A DNA stretch of 64,000 bases from Candidatus Kuenenia stuttgartensis (GTDB lineage Bacteria; Planctomycetota; Planctomycetia; Planctomycetales; Planctomycetaceae): positions 43,940 to 107,939 of the forward strand of contig CAMDPK010000002.1 of the NCBI GenBank assembly GCA_945904015.1, in the 5' to 3' direction. Positions within the stretch are counted from its first letter, which is position 1; every line of letters begins with the position of its first letter. The position numbers and the translations under genes were made by a program. Below, piece after piece: positions 24,685-33,334 of the stretch. The notes below the pieces were generated by a model. The model made no database searches. It was not told the origin of the DNA and saw nothing but the letters and a program-made list of their open reading frames with translations.

Positions 24685-26997
24685 ATGTCCGACCTTCGCA
24701 CCGTCCGCGCCGTTTGTCCGCATGATTGTCCCGACGCTTGTGGGATGCTCGTCACGCTGGACAGCGATCAAGCCGTCGCGGTGCGTGGCGACCGCGAGCA
24801 TCCCTTCACGCGCGGGTTCCTGTGCCACAAGGTCGCGCGGTACACCGAGCGGGTTTATCATCGCGACCGTTTGCAGTTCCCGCTGCGACGAATTGGCCCG
24901 AAAGGCTCTGGCCAATTTGAGCGCATCTCGTGGGACGCCGCGTTGGACGAGATCGCCTCGCGGTTTCGAGCGATTGCCGACGGGCCACATGGGCCGCAGG
25001 CGATCTTGCCATACAGCTACTGCGGCACGATGGGGAAGATTCAGAGCGAGGGACTCGACCGCCGCTTCTTTCATCGGCTGGGAGCCTCGCTGCTCGACCG
25101 CACGATCTGCGCGACAGCGGGCGGCGCTGGCTACGCCATGACAATCGGCAACAACCGGCAGGGGACCGACCCCGAAGCGTTCAGCCAGTCGCAATACATC
25201 ATCAACTGGGGTTCGAACACGGCGGTCACGAACATGCACCTGTGGGTGCGGATGGTCGAGGCTCGCAAACGGCACGGCGTGAAGATCGTGACCATCGACC
25301 CGTATCGGTCGATCACCGCCGCGCGCAGCGATTGGCATCTTGCGCCACGACCGGGGACCGATGCGGCACTCGCGCTCGGACTGATGCACGTCCTCTTCCG
25401 AGACGGTCTCGCCGACGAAGCGTACCTGCGAGATTTCTGCCTCGGTGGCGACGAACTTCGAGCGCGAGTCTTGTCCGACTACGCTCCGCCACGAGTCGCC
25501 GAGATTACCGGCCTCGACATTGCCGACATCGAACGGTTAGCCCGCGAGTACGCCGTGGGGCAGGTTTTCAACCTGCCCGGCAATCGTGACCATTCCGGCG
25601 GGCAGGTTGAAAACCTGCCCCACGGCCCCGCCAGCGTCATCCGCATCAATTACGGCATGCAGCGACACGCGGGTGGCGGCATGGCTGTGCGGACAATCGC
25701 GTGTCTACCGGCGGTGATCGGAGCGTGGCGGCATCCAGCCGGAGGGATTCTGCTGTCGACCAGCGGCACGTTTGCGTTCAACCTCGCTGCGGTGCAGCGG
25801 CCTGATTTGATTCCATCGGGGACGCGCACGGTCAACATGACGCAGCTCGCCGAAGCGTTGCACGGCGAGCTTCCCGGACCACCGGTGCAGGCGTTGTACG
25901 TTTACAACAGCAACCCCGCCGCGATCGCGCCGGATCAGCAGCGAGTGCTCGCCGGTCTGCGACGCGACGATCTCTTCACCGTCGTCCACGAGCAGTTCCC
26001 GACCGACACCGTCGATTACGCCGACATCGTCCTCCCGGCGACGACTCAGCTTGAGCACTTCGATCTGCACGGCTCGTACGGTCATCAATTCGTGCAAGTC
26101 AACGTCCCGGCGATCGCTCCGCTGGCCGAAGCACGTTGCAACACGGAAGTGTTTCGCGGACTCGCACGGCGACTCGGCTTTGAGCCGGAGTTGTTCGAGG
26201 TGTCGGACGAACAACTCGCTCGCGAGCTGCTGTGGGAAACGGGTCCGCAGGAAAACGTGCCGGCCGCGATGCGAGGAATTACGCTCGACCGACTCAAAAA
26301 CGAAGGGGCGATCAAGCTCAACGGCATCGAGTCGCCGAACGTAGCCGCCTCGTTCCACGAGGCGGAGCAACAATCCGTTGGCAACGTTGCTGGCACAAGC
26401 TCCGCCTCGCGGAGCGAGGCGGCTACGTTGACCGCCCCCTTCGCCAACGGCGGCTTCGCGACTCCCAGCGGCAAGTGCGAATTGCGCTGCGAGCGACTCG
26501 CCCAACTCGGCCACGATCCATTGCCGACGTACATCCCTCCCGCCGAATCGCTCGCATCCGCTCCCGAACTGGCGAAGCGATTCCCGTTGCAATTGCTGTC
26601 GCCGCCATCGCCGCATTTTCTGAATTCGACGTTCGTCGAAGTCGATTCGCTGCGCCGTTCAGCCATAGAGCCGCAGTTGGAAATCAGCGCCGTCGATGCA
26701 GTCGCTCGCGGAGTTCAACACGGGGATCTCGTCAATATCTTCAATGACCGCGGCTCGTTCATCGCGCGAGCGCTCGTCGGAGACAACGTCCGTCCCGGCG
26801 TCGTCGTCTCGCCGAGCATCTGGTGGAACAAGCACAGTGTGGGACATCGCAACGTCAACTCGACCACACCGACACGGCTGACTGACCTCGGCGGCGGCGC
26901 TACGTTTTTCGATAACCTGGTCGAAGTCGAGCGATCAGCCGTACCGCGACCGTCAGGGAGCGGCCACATGGAAGAATCGAACCGGGCCGCTCCCTGA
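24685..26997 (+). CDS. Molybdopterin oxidoreductase (DMSO reductase family)
   Basis: The 770-residue enzyme has an N-terminal [4Fe-4S] motif: Cys11, Cys15, Cys19 and Cys47 (VCPHDCPDACG, then GFLCHKVARY). It then has molybdopterin-binding segments (ILPYSYCGTMGKIQ, INWGSNTAVTN, GVKIVTIDPYRSITAARSD, IRINYGMQRHAGGGMAVRTI, HEQFPTDTVDYADIVLPATT) and a C-terminal dinucleotide-binding domain (RFPLQLLSPPSPHFLNSTF). The substrate is unknown. No signal peptide is seen. Three palindromic elements lie in the gene: residues about 291-313, about 553-581, and the last about 19 residues. It starts 1 base after the AraD1 stop. Confidence 0.9.
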   Translation: MSDLRTVRAVCPHDCPDACGMLVTLDSDQAVAVRGDREHPFTRGFLCHKVARYTERVYHRDRLQFPLRRIGPKGSGQFERISWDAALDEIASRFRAIADGPHGPQAILPYSYCGTMGKIQSEGLDRRFFHRLGASLLDRTICATAGGAGYAMTIGNNRQGTDPEAFSQSQYIINWGSNTAVTNMHLWVRMVEARKRHGVKIVTIDPYRSITAARSDWHLAPRPGTDAALALGLMHVLFRDGLADEAYLRDFCLGGDELRARVLSDYAPPRVAEITGLDIADIERLAREYAVGQVFNLPGNRDHSGGQVENLPHGPASVIRINYGMQRHAGGGMAVRTIACLPAVIGAWRHPAGGILLSTSGTFAFNLAAVQRPDLIPSGTRTVNMTQLAEALHGELPGPPVQALYVYNSNPAAIAPDQQRVLAGLRRDDLFTVVHEQFPTDTVDYADIVLPATTQLEHFDLHGSYGHQFVQVNVPAIAPLAEARCNTEVFRGLARRLGFEPELFEVSDEQLARELLWETGPQENVPAAMRGITLDRLKNEGAIKLNGIESPNVAASFHEAEQQSVGNVAGTSSASRSEAATLTAPFANGGFATPSGKCELRCERLAQLGHDPLPTYIPPAESLASAPELAKRFPLQLLSPPSPHFLNSTFVEVDSLRRSAIEPQLEISAVDAVARGVQHGDLVNIFNDRGSFIARALVGDNVRPGVVVSPSIWWNKHSVGHRNVNSTTPTRLTDLGGGATFFDNLVEVERSAVPRPSGSGHMEESNRAAP
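25555..25624. repeat. Palindromic element inside the molybdopterin oxidoreductase gene (GGCAGGTT family)
   Basis: GTGGGGCAGGTTTTCAACCT and its complement ending in CTGCCCCAC flank a short centre. It is in frame and encodes VGQVFNLPG...[10 protein letters not shown]. The element is nearly identical to the intergenic copies at 2967-3027 and 46278-46365. Confidence 0.9.
26341..26426. repeat. Second palindromic element inside the molybdopterin oxidoreductase gene
   Basis: GTAGCCGCCTCGTTCCACGA at the left and GAGCGAGGCGGCTAC at the right form the outer arms. It is in frame and encodes about 28 residues (VAASFHEAEQQ...SSASRSEAATL). It is flanked by sequence typical of the family, so it is an insertion. 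Confidence 0.85.
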
Positions 26998-27012
26998 CGG
27001 TCGCGGTACGGC
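26938..27012. repeat. Palindromic element at the 3' end of the molybdopterin oxidoreductase gene
   Basis: Perfect 28-bp arms (GCCGTACCGCGACCGTCAGG... and its complement) surround a 19-base centre. The CDS runs through the left arm and centre and stops (26995-26997) in the right arm, so the last about 19 residues are repeat-derived. It probably also acts as a hairpin between convergent genes. Confidence 0.9.
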
Positions 27013-27029
27013 TGGCTTCTGGCCGACGC

Positions 27030-28424
27030 TCAGAACGGCACTGGCAGCAGCAGTGTGTGATGCTCGAAGAGCACTCGGCGGCCGTGTTCGCCGATAGCGG
27101 GGGTGAAGAACAGGATGAAGACGTAGATCGCCACCAAAATGCCCAGCGCCATTTTGCACAGCAGCTGCCACGGCCACCACGCGCGTTCGGTGCGGCGGAT
27201 CGAGCGGCCGTAGGCCCAGCCCAGTGCGACCTTCGTGGGAAAAATCGAAACCACGAAGAGGATCGTGACGAACCACATCGCGTCTTGCGGCGGCGACACG
27301 GCTTTGAACAAGTACATCGGCAACGCCAGCAAGTACGTCAGCACGATCGCGAACAGCCACGCGAACGGCGCGCGGCGGAACAGCTCGCGAACGGTGCCGA
27401 GTTCTACGAACGCCATGACGCGGTTCTCGGCCGCGAAGCGAGCTTGCAGCAGCGGTGCCCACATCAGCGTCAGCCACAAGCCTACGCCGCCAGTCAGCAT
27501 GACGAGCACCTGCGCCGGCTTGTCGGGATCGTGCATCGACCCGTACAGCGCCGACGGAATGAACAGCCACGCGGCAGTTCCCAAGTAGCCTTTCCAGCCA
27601 GCGGAGTAATACGGTCGAGCATTCAAGCCCGAGAGGAACTGGCCGATCGCTGTCGAGGCTCGATTCCAGTAGTCGTGGTCGCGCCAGCGAGCCAGCAGCC
27701 AGCGGACATTCTTGATCGGGCGGAAGAAACAGGACAACGCCCCGCCGCGAGCCAGTGCCAAGCAGAGATGCGCGGCCACCCCCCATTTCGCAACAAACAA
27801 TGCGAACTTCCAGCCACCCGCTCCGCCGGGATCAATCAACTGGGCGTCGGTCGCGGCTCCGGTCAGCAACCGCAGCGGCAACACACACAGCCAAACTCCC
27901 AGCACGATCGAGCCGAAGCGCGGAGCCAGTCCCAGCAACGGAAACGACGCTCGAATTCTCCCGGTGCGAGCGACTCGACCTTCCACATCCAACAAATATC
28001 CGAGCACCCAAAAATTGACGAGCGGCACCGCGGCGGCGACGGCCAGCAACAACGTCAGGCTCGCCAGACCGAAGAGCGTGCGGATGATCCAAAACGCGCA
28101 TTGAATCGGATGCCGCCACGGTATCGGGAACGGTGGCAGTCGGTCGGCGATGAGTTCCTCTTCGAGCACCGGCAGCGAGGATTCCGACGCGACCTCGCTG
28201 GCAGACTCCTCCTCTTCGAGGACCGCTAACTCAGAAGACTGTGAGGTCCAACCGGGAAGCGGTTTGAGTGCCACGGGCAGCGCGGCTGGCTCATCGGCCA
28301 CGAGTGTCGGCAAGTCGTCGGTCGCCGGAGGGGTTCGAAGCTCCGATGGCAACGGCGGTCGAACACTCGGTTTGGTCGATCCTGGACTAGTCACGGCTGC
28401 ATCCAAAGTAGGTTGGGATTCCAT
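27030..28424 (-). CDS. Polytopic membrane protein of unknown function
   Basis: The product is about 464 residues from the ATG at 28424. The first 100 or so residues are acidic and Ser/Pro-rich and probably cytoplasmic. Then come about seven hydrophobic segments (SLTLLLAVAAAVPLVNFWVL, LLTGGVGLWLTLMWAPL-like, FAWLFAIVLTYLLALPMYLF, ALGILVAIYVFILFF). It resembles DUF4013-type planctomycete membrane proteins, but I am not sure of the family. The proposed start lies within a palindromic element, and a longer frame extends to 28586, so the true start is unresolved. It converges on the molybdopterin oxidoreductase gene. Confidence 0.7.
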   Translation of the reverse strand: MESQPTLDAAVTSPGSTKPSVRPPLPSELRTPPATDDLPTLVADEPAALPVALKPLPGWTSQSSELAVLEEEESASEVASESSLPVLEEELIADRLPPFPIPWRHPIQCAFWIIRTLFGLASLTLLLAVAAAVPLVNFWVLGYLLDVEGRVARTGRIRASFPLLGLAPRFGSIVLGVWLCVLPLRLLTGAATDAQLIDPGGAGGWKFALFVAKWGVAAHLCLALARGGALSCFFRPIKNVRWLLARWRDHDYWNRASTAIGQFLSGLNARPYYSAGWKGYLGTAAWLFIPSALYGSMHDPDKPAQVLVMLTGGVGLWLTLMWAPLLQARFAAENRVMAFVELGTVRELFRRAPFAWLFAIVLTYLLALPMYLFKAVSPPQDAMWFVTILFVVSIFPTKVALGWAYGRSIRRTERAWWPWQLLCKMALGILVAIYVFILFFTPAIGEHGRRVLFEHHTLLLPVPF

Positions 28425-28475
28425 CCCGACCAGTCGGGCAGAGTAAGGACCGGTCGGGACAGAGTCCCAACCTAC
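28408..28475. repeat. Palindromic element (GTAGGTTGGGA) at the start of the membrane protein gene
   Basis: GTAGGTTGGGATTCCATCCC and the complement ending GTCCCAACCTAC form the arms. The best in-frame ATG for the flanking minus-strand gene (28424) is within it. Confidence 0.85.
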
Positions 28476-28561
28476 GGTGGCCGACGTACCTCGACGGCCA
28501 CGCCTCGGTTTCGCGATGATCCCTGAAACGCCGCAGGGCGTCGAGTGGTATGTGCGTTGTA

Positions 28562-28599
28562 CCCAATTTGAGATTTGAGATTTCAAATTTGAGATTTTG
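28562..28599. repeat. Heptad array upstream of the DUF1549 gene
   Basis: The 7-bp units are TTTGAGA, TTTGAGA, TTTCAAA, TTTGAGA, TTTTG. They lie about 14 bases before the ATG at 28613. Confidence 0.75.
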
Positions 28600-28612
28600 T
28601 CCGAGGCTTCCC

Positions 28613-30280
28613 ATGCGTTGGAAATTGCTGCTGCCCGGCGTTGTGTTGCTAGCCGTGATCTGGCTGGTGAGTTTCGTCACCCATCAGCCGCTCAAAGGAG
28701 TTGCCACCGAAGAGTCCGCTCGGCCGACCGCTCACATCGATGACTCGATTCAAAAGGTCAACATGTTCTTCGCGCGGCGTTGGACGGGCCGAGACCTTCA
28801 ATCGGTGAAGAAAGCGGATGACTTGAGCGTGCTGCGTCGCATCACACTCGCGCTGATGGGCACGGTCCCGTCGCTGGAAGAGATTCGGTCGTTCGAGCAA
28901 GACAGCGGTCCGGATCGATTGCAGCGCTGGACCGCTCGATTCCTACACGACCGCCGCTACGCCGAGTATTTCGCGGAACGATTGGCTCGCGGATTCGTCG
29001 GTGTCGAAGGAGGGCAATTCATCGTCTACCGACGAGACCGATTTTTAAGGTGGCTCAGCGAGCAGCTTGAAACGAATCGCCCGTACCCGGAACTGGTCCG
29101 CGAGATGATCGGTGGCGACGGCCTGTGGACCGACGAGCCGGAGGTCAACTTCGTGATGGCCGGCTACGACGACGGCGAGGGCTTCAACAAGAACAAGTTG
29201 GCCGGCCGAGCGGTACGTGCGTTTCTCGGTCAGCGCATCGACTGTGCTCAGTGCCACGACCACCCGTTCGATCATTGGAAGCAAAACGAATTCGCCGGCC
29301 TCGCCGCGCATTTCGGGCAGCTCAAACTCAGTCCAGTCGGAGTCCGCGAGGATCGCGACTTGAAGTTCGAGGTTGAAGACCGCAACACACTGGAGAAGAA
29401 AGTCGTCGAGCCTGCGGTCCCGTTCGGCGAAAATTGGGAACCGACCGAAGGCACGCGCCGCGAGCGACTCGCCGTGTGGGTCACGCATCCAGAGAACCGC
29501 AGGCTCGAACGCGCGATCGTGAACCGTGTTTGGGGGCTGCTGTTCGGCCGCTCGTGGATCGAACCGGTCGACGACCTGCCCGATCCGCCGGGTGACGAGA
29601 TCGCCAGCCCAAAGGTCGAAGGGGCCAAACACCCGAAGTCGATGAAGCCGGGCGAGCAAGATTTGTTGGATGTGCTCGGAACCGACTTCCGCGAGCATGG
29701 CTACGACCTGCGACGCTTGATCGAAGTGATCGTCGCCTCGAAGCCGTTCCTGTTGGAATCCAAGTCGGATGTCGATGACGCATCGCGGCTCGATCGGATG
29801 AAGGAGCATTTCGCAATCTTTCCGCTGACTCGGCTGCGGCCGGAGCAGATCATCGGCGCGTTGTTGCAAGCGTCCTCGCTGACGACTATCGATCAGAACT
29901 CGCATTTGATCTCGCGGTTCATCAAGCTCACGCGGCTGAGCGATTTCGTCAAAGAATACGGCGACCTCGGCGAGAACGAACTGGAAGACCGAGCCGGCAC
30001 GATCCCACAAGCATTGCTCCGCATGAACGGCAATTTGGTCAACGAGACCATCGACGCGACGCCGTTTACGGCCAGCGGCCGAATCGGACGAATGGCTTCC
30101 GGGGACAACAAGCGTCTCGAACTGTGCTACCTCGTTTGCCTTACCCGTCGCCCGACGGCCGAAGAGTCCGCTTACTTCTTGCCGGTCCTCGAAGAGACTC
30201 GGCCGCAGCGTCGCGGGCTGGTCGTCGAGGATCTGTATTGGACCTTGTTCAACTCGCCGGAGTTCGCGTGGAACCACTGA
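28613..30280 (+). CDS. DUF1549/DUF1553 planctomycete protein
   Basis: The 555-residue protein has an N-terminal membrane or signal segment (LLLPGVVLLAVIWLVSFV). A DUF1549 domain follows with a CxxCH motif (CAQCHDHPFDHWKQNEFAGL), then a DUF1553 domain (HPENRRLERAIVNRVWGLLF, FREHGYDLRRLIEVIVASK, LVNETIDATPF, CYLVCLTRRPTAEESAYF). The CxxCH is c-type-cytochrome-like. The pair with DUF1501 downstream is typical for planctomycetes and is presumed to act in the envelope. The function is unknown. Confidence 0.93.
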   Translation: MRWKLLLPGVVLLAVIWLVSFVTHQPLKGVATEESARPTAHIDDSIQKVNMFFARRWTGRDLQSVKKADDLSVLRRITLALMGTVPSLEEIRSFEQDSGPDRLQRWTARFLHDRRYAEYFAERLARGFVGVEGGQFIVYRRDRFLRWLSEQLETNRPYPELVREMIGGDGLWTDEPEVNFVMAGYDDGEGFNKNKLAGRAVRAFLGQRIDCAQCHDHPFDHWKQNEFAGLAAHFGQLKLSPVGVREDRDLKFEVEDRNTLEKKVVEPAVPFGENWEPTEGTRRERLAVWVTHPENRRLERAIVNRVWGLLFGRSWIEPVDDLPDPPGDEIASPKVEGAKHPKSMKPGEQDLLDVLGTDFREHGYDLRRLIEVIVASKPFLLESKSDVDDASRLDRMKEHFAIFPLTRLRPEQIIGALLQASSLTTIDQNSHLISRFIKLTRLSDFVKEYGDLGENELEDRAGTIPQALLRMNGNLVNETIDATPFTASGRIGRMASGDNKRLELCYLVCLTRRPTAEESAYFLPVLEETRPQRRGLVVEDLYWTLFNSPEFAWNH

Positions 30281-30407
30281 GGAAGAGTGGCGAGTTGTTA
30301 GTTGCGAGTGGCGAGTTTTCTGAAAGGGAAGATGATGTCTGAACTGGTTGCAACGATGTTTTGCGGTTCCAACTCGCCACTCGCCACTCGCCACTTGCCA
30401 CTCTTCC
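30281..30407. repeat. Heptad array between DUF1549 and DUF1501 genes, encoding the DUF1501 N-terminus
   Basis: The left half is GAGTGGC/GAGTTGT/TAGTTGC/GAGTGGC/GAGTTTT, and the right half is CAACTCG/CCACTCG/CCACTCG/CCACTTG/CCACTCT, so the two halves are complementary. The right half is translated as SNSPLATRHLPLFPS at the start of the downstream gene. Confidence 0.85.
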
Positions 30408-31678
30408 CTTCCCGCCGCGATCTCTTGAAAGCCGCATTCGCGTCCGGCCTGTCGTTCGCTTTGCCGGGGCTCGATCTACGAGCCGCCGAAGCACGCGGCG
30501 ACGAACGCCAGAAGTCGCTGATCGTGATTTGGCTTGGCGGAGGTGCCAGTCAACTTGAGACTTGGGATCCGCATCCGGGCACGAAGATCGGCGGGCCCAC
30601 GAAGTCGATCAAAACGAAACTGGCCGGCCTCGAAATTGCCGACCAGTACCCGCGTGTCGCCGAACAGATTCACGAACTCAACGTCATTCGCTCGCTGGTC
30701 TCGAAGGAAGGCGACCACGAGCGCGGGACGTACTTGCTGAAAACCGGCTATCGTCCCGACCCAACGCTGATTCATCCGTCGCTGGGGGCGATCGCCAGTC
30801 ACGAACTGCCGAACGACAAGCTCGAAATCCCATCGCACATTTCATTGCTCGGCGGCCAGTACCCGGCTCGCGGCGGATTTCTCGGCGAGATTTTTGATGC
30901 CTTCAAGATTTACGATCCCAGCAACGGCATCCGCAATCTGAAAGCTCGCGTCGGCGACGACCGCCAACAAAAACGTCTGGCGGGATTGGACGTCGTCACC
31001 AAATCCTTCCAGTCGGGCCGTCGCGTGCAGGTCGAGAACACGCTGCACCAACTGACGGTCGAACGCGCATTGCGCATGATGACTTCCGAGCAGCTCAAAG
31101 CCTTCGAGATCGACCAAGAACCGCAAGCGATCCGCGACGCCTACGGTGACACGCAGTTCGGACACGGCTGTCTGGCAGCTCGGCGGCTGGTTGAAACGGG
31201 TGTCCGCGCGGTCGAGGTCACACTGATGGGATGGGATACGCACGCCAACAACTTTGAAGGGCACAAGACGCAGGCCAAGGAACTCGACCCCGCACTGGCC
31301 GCGCTGATTCACGACCTCAAACAACGCGACTTGTTGGCATCGACACTCGTGCTGTGCATTGGCGAGTTCGGTCGGACACCGAAGATCAACGGGCTTGAGG
31401 GTCGCGATCATTGGCCGAGAGGCTTCTCGTGTCTCGTCGGCGGCGGCGGGTTGCGCTCTGGTGTTGTCCTCGGTGAAACCGACACCGAACCGCAATCCGA
31501 GCAAGACGCCGACAAATCCACCGCGATGCCGCACGATCCGATTGAAGTCCCCGATCTGTTCGCAACGATCCTGCGACAACTCGGCGTCGAGTTCGACAAA
31601 GAGGTGCTGACGCCGATCGGCCGCCCGATGCGATTCAGCTCCGGCAAGCCGATCGAGCGGCTGGTGGCGTCAACGTAG
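30332..31678 (+). CDS. DUF1501 protein, Tat-exported
   Basis: The 448-residue protein has a twin-arginine-like signal (SRRDLLKAAFASGLSFALPG) preceded by residues read from the heptad array. The body fits DUF1501, a sulfatase/alkaline-phosphatase-like fold: IVIWLGGGASQLETWDPHPG, HELNVIRSLVSKEGDHERGT, GHGCLAARRLVETGVRAVEV, VLCIGEFGRTPKINGLEGRD. It follows the DUF1549 gene by 51 bp. The start is uncertain between adjacent ATG codons at 30332 and 30335. The stop lies in the GTAG end of a palindromic element. Confidence 0.9.
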   Translation: MMSELVATMFCGSNSPLATRHLPLFPSRRDLLKAAFASGLSFALPGLDLRAAEARGDERQKSLIVIWLGGGASQLETWDPHPGTKIGGPTKSIKTKLAGLEIADQYPRVAEQIHELNVIRSLVSKEGDHERGTYLLKTGYRPDPTLIHPSLGAIASHELPNDKLEIPSHISLLGGQYPARGGFLGEIFDAFKIYDPSNGIRNLKARVGDDRQQKRLAGLDVVTKSFQSGRRVQVENTLHQLTVERALRMMTSEQLKAFEIDQEPQAIRDAYGDTQFGHGCLAARRLVETGVRAVEVTLMGWDTHANNFEGHKTQAKELDPALAALIHDLKQRDLLASTLVLCIGEFGRTPKINGLEGRDHWPRGFSCLVGGGGLRSGVVLGETDTEPQSEQDADKSTAMPHDPIEVPDLFATILRQLGVEFDKEVLTPIGRPMRFSSGKPIERLVAST

Positions 31679-31789
31679 CCGTCACGCTCTGCATGACGAG
31701 CCGATCGCTTCCCTGATCGACGGAGGCTCCTTTGGCTTCGAGCGTCATCCGTCGCTCGGCTTTCCTGTCGCGGAGCGACGGGGCTACGA
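31673..31789. repeat. Palindromic element, GTAGCCCTGTC family (diverged)
   Basis: GTAGCCGTCACGCTCTGCAT opens it, and CTGTCGCGGAGCGACGGGGC followed by TAC closes it. It fills the gap between DUF1501 and the SpoU gene and gives the DUF1501 stop codon. Confidence 0.65.
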
Positions 31790-31796
31790 TTTGCTC

Positions 31797-32708
31797 ATGC
31801 CGCTCATTCCGATTCAGACTCTCGATGACCCGCGTCTCGTCGTCTTTCGCGACGTCAAAGCCACTCGGCATTCCAAATGGAAAGGCCGATTCATCGCCGA
31901 AGGCGCTCGGCTGGTGAAACGGTTGCTCTCGACCGACTACGTCCTCGAGTCGATGTTGCTCACCGAAGGTCGTGTCGAGGAATTCGCGCCGTGGCTACGT
32001 CCGGACGTGCCAACTTTCGTGATGCCACAGACTCTGACCGCTGAATTGGTCGGCTACAACTTTCACTGCGGCGCGATGGCCTGCGCGCTCCGCAAGCCAA
32101 ATCCGAGCCTCGACGACATCATGGCTCGTGGCGGCGAGCGGATGACCTTCGTCGTCTGCCCTGACGTGAACGATCCCGAAAACATCGGCACGCTGATTCG
32201 CCTCGGAGCCGCCTTCGGTATCGACGCGATGCTGTTGGGACCGGCGTGTGCCGATCCATTCTCACGGCGCGTATTGCGAGTCTCGATGGGCAACGCTTTG
32301 ACTCTACCAATCGTGTGCAGCCGCGACTTGAGCACAGACCTGCAGCGGTTGAAGTCGGAGTGGCAAGTGCAGCTCGCGGCAACGGTTGTTGAGAACGACG
32401 ATCCGACGGACGACGACAACGTAGTCCGGATGCCTACGTCCGGACTACCGGACGTAAGCGTCCGGGCTACGGAACTCGCCGAACCACTCAGACAATCGGG
32501 CCGGCCGGCTCGGCTGGCGTTGCTGTTTGGCAACGAGGCGAATGGACTCGGCCCCGAATGGTTGGAGTTATGTGATCGGAGACTGACGATCCCGATGCGA
32601 GCGGCCGATTCGCTGAACGTCGCGATCGCGGCGGGAATCTTCTTGCACCACTTCACGACAGCCGCTCTCGATGTGCCGCCAAGTGCGCGGAGTGTTTCAA
32701 TTCCTTAG
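31797..32708 (+). CDS. SpoU-family RNA methyltransferase
   Basis: The 303-residue protein carries SpoU/TrmH motifs: motif 1 (DPENIGTLIRLGAAFGIDAM), motif 2 (LALLFGNEANGL) and motif 3 (LTIPMRAADSLNVAIAAGIF). An N-terminal RNA-binding-like region precedes it (KATRHSKWKGRFIAEGARLV). It should 2'-O-methylate rRNA or tRNA with SAM, but the target is unknown. The ATG at 31797 is chosen over an in-frame TTG 6 bases upstream. Residues 209-225 (NVVRMPTSGLPDVSVRA region) come from a palindromic element between motifs 1 and 2. Confidence 0.9.
   Translation: MPLIPIQTLDDPRLVVFRDVKATRHSKWKGRFIAEGARLVKRLLSTDYVLESMLLTEGRVEEFAPWLRPDVPTFVMPQTLTAELVGYNFHCGAMACALRKPNPSLDDIMARGGERMTFVVCPDVNDPENIGTLIRLGAAFGIDAMLLGPACADPFSRRVLRVSMGNALTLPIVCSRDLSTDLQRLKSEWQVQLAATVVENDDPTDDDNVVRMPTSGLPDVSVRATELAEPLRQSGRPARLALLFGNEANGLGPEWLELCDRRLTIPMRAADSLNVAIAAGIFLHHFTTAALDVPPSARSVSIP
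32422..32471. repeat. Palindromic element inside the SpoU gene (CCGGACG family)
   Basis: GTAGTCCGGATGCCTACGTC opens it, and the near complement ending GTCCGGGCTAC closes it. It is in frame, with its ends 17 codons apart. Relatives are at 34166-34219 and 58434-58492. Confidence 0.85.
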
Positions 32709-33290
32709 CGCGGCGTGACGGCGCAGTCGTTGAAGGCCTCCAGCGCAATGGATCGACAACGCTTCGGCGCAACGATTTGTTAATCCGGCTGAGCGCTGCG
32801 TCGCGGAGGATTGCACACGAGCAACTCGGACGAGCGGTGTTGAAAGTTTTGGATGGTTCCCAATCGGCCGCTGCAAGTCGTTGCTGAGCCGTGATTCCGT
32901 GACGTTTCTGTCGAACCGTTGCGGAACAGCGACATGGGCTCGGTACGTGTGGTTGTTCGGCAACGAATCGTCCTGGCATGAACTCTGCGATCTGATCGCG
33001 ATGTGATTCGCCTCGCAGACGGGCGGTGATCCAAAACATTTCGAGATCTCTGATCTCGAAACTTCTCTCTCCGGTTTTGGACCCCCGCTGCCTGCGGCGA
33101 GACCGAATCGAGCGCTGACGCAACGTGACAGTCCCCCGTTGTGAACCTCCCCTGTGTGAGAGCGGTGGAGGGAACTTCGTCAGGCTCGCGGAGTGCCCGA
33201 GCGATTGCGAACGGCACTCCATTTTGAACTTTGGAAGCTGCGCTGGCGTTTCTGAGAATTTGAGACTGAGAGACCTCACCAGCAAATACG
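32709..33290. other. About 580 bp with no gene recognised
   Basis: No credible coding frame was found; the longest antisense frame is low-quality. It includes a perfect 10-bp hairpin with a 3-base loop (TTTCGAGATC/GATCTCGAAA at 33039-33061). It ends in a good terminator on the plus strand. It may be a long 3' UTR of the SpoU transcript or an untested small RNA. Confidence 0.5.
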
Positions 33291-33326
33291 AACCCCGCAG
33301 TGCGTGAGACACACCGCGGGGTTTTT
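33291..33326 (+). terminator. Intrinsic terminator
   Basis: AACCCCGC (33291-33298) pairs with GCGGGGTT (33315-33322), followed by a six-base T run (33321-33326). It is oriented on the plus strand, downstream of the SpoU gene's 580-bp tail. Confidence 0.8.
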
Positions 33327-33334
33327 TCGTGCGC

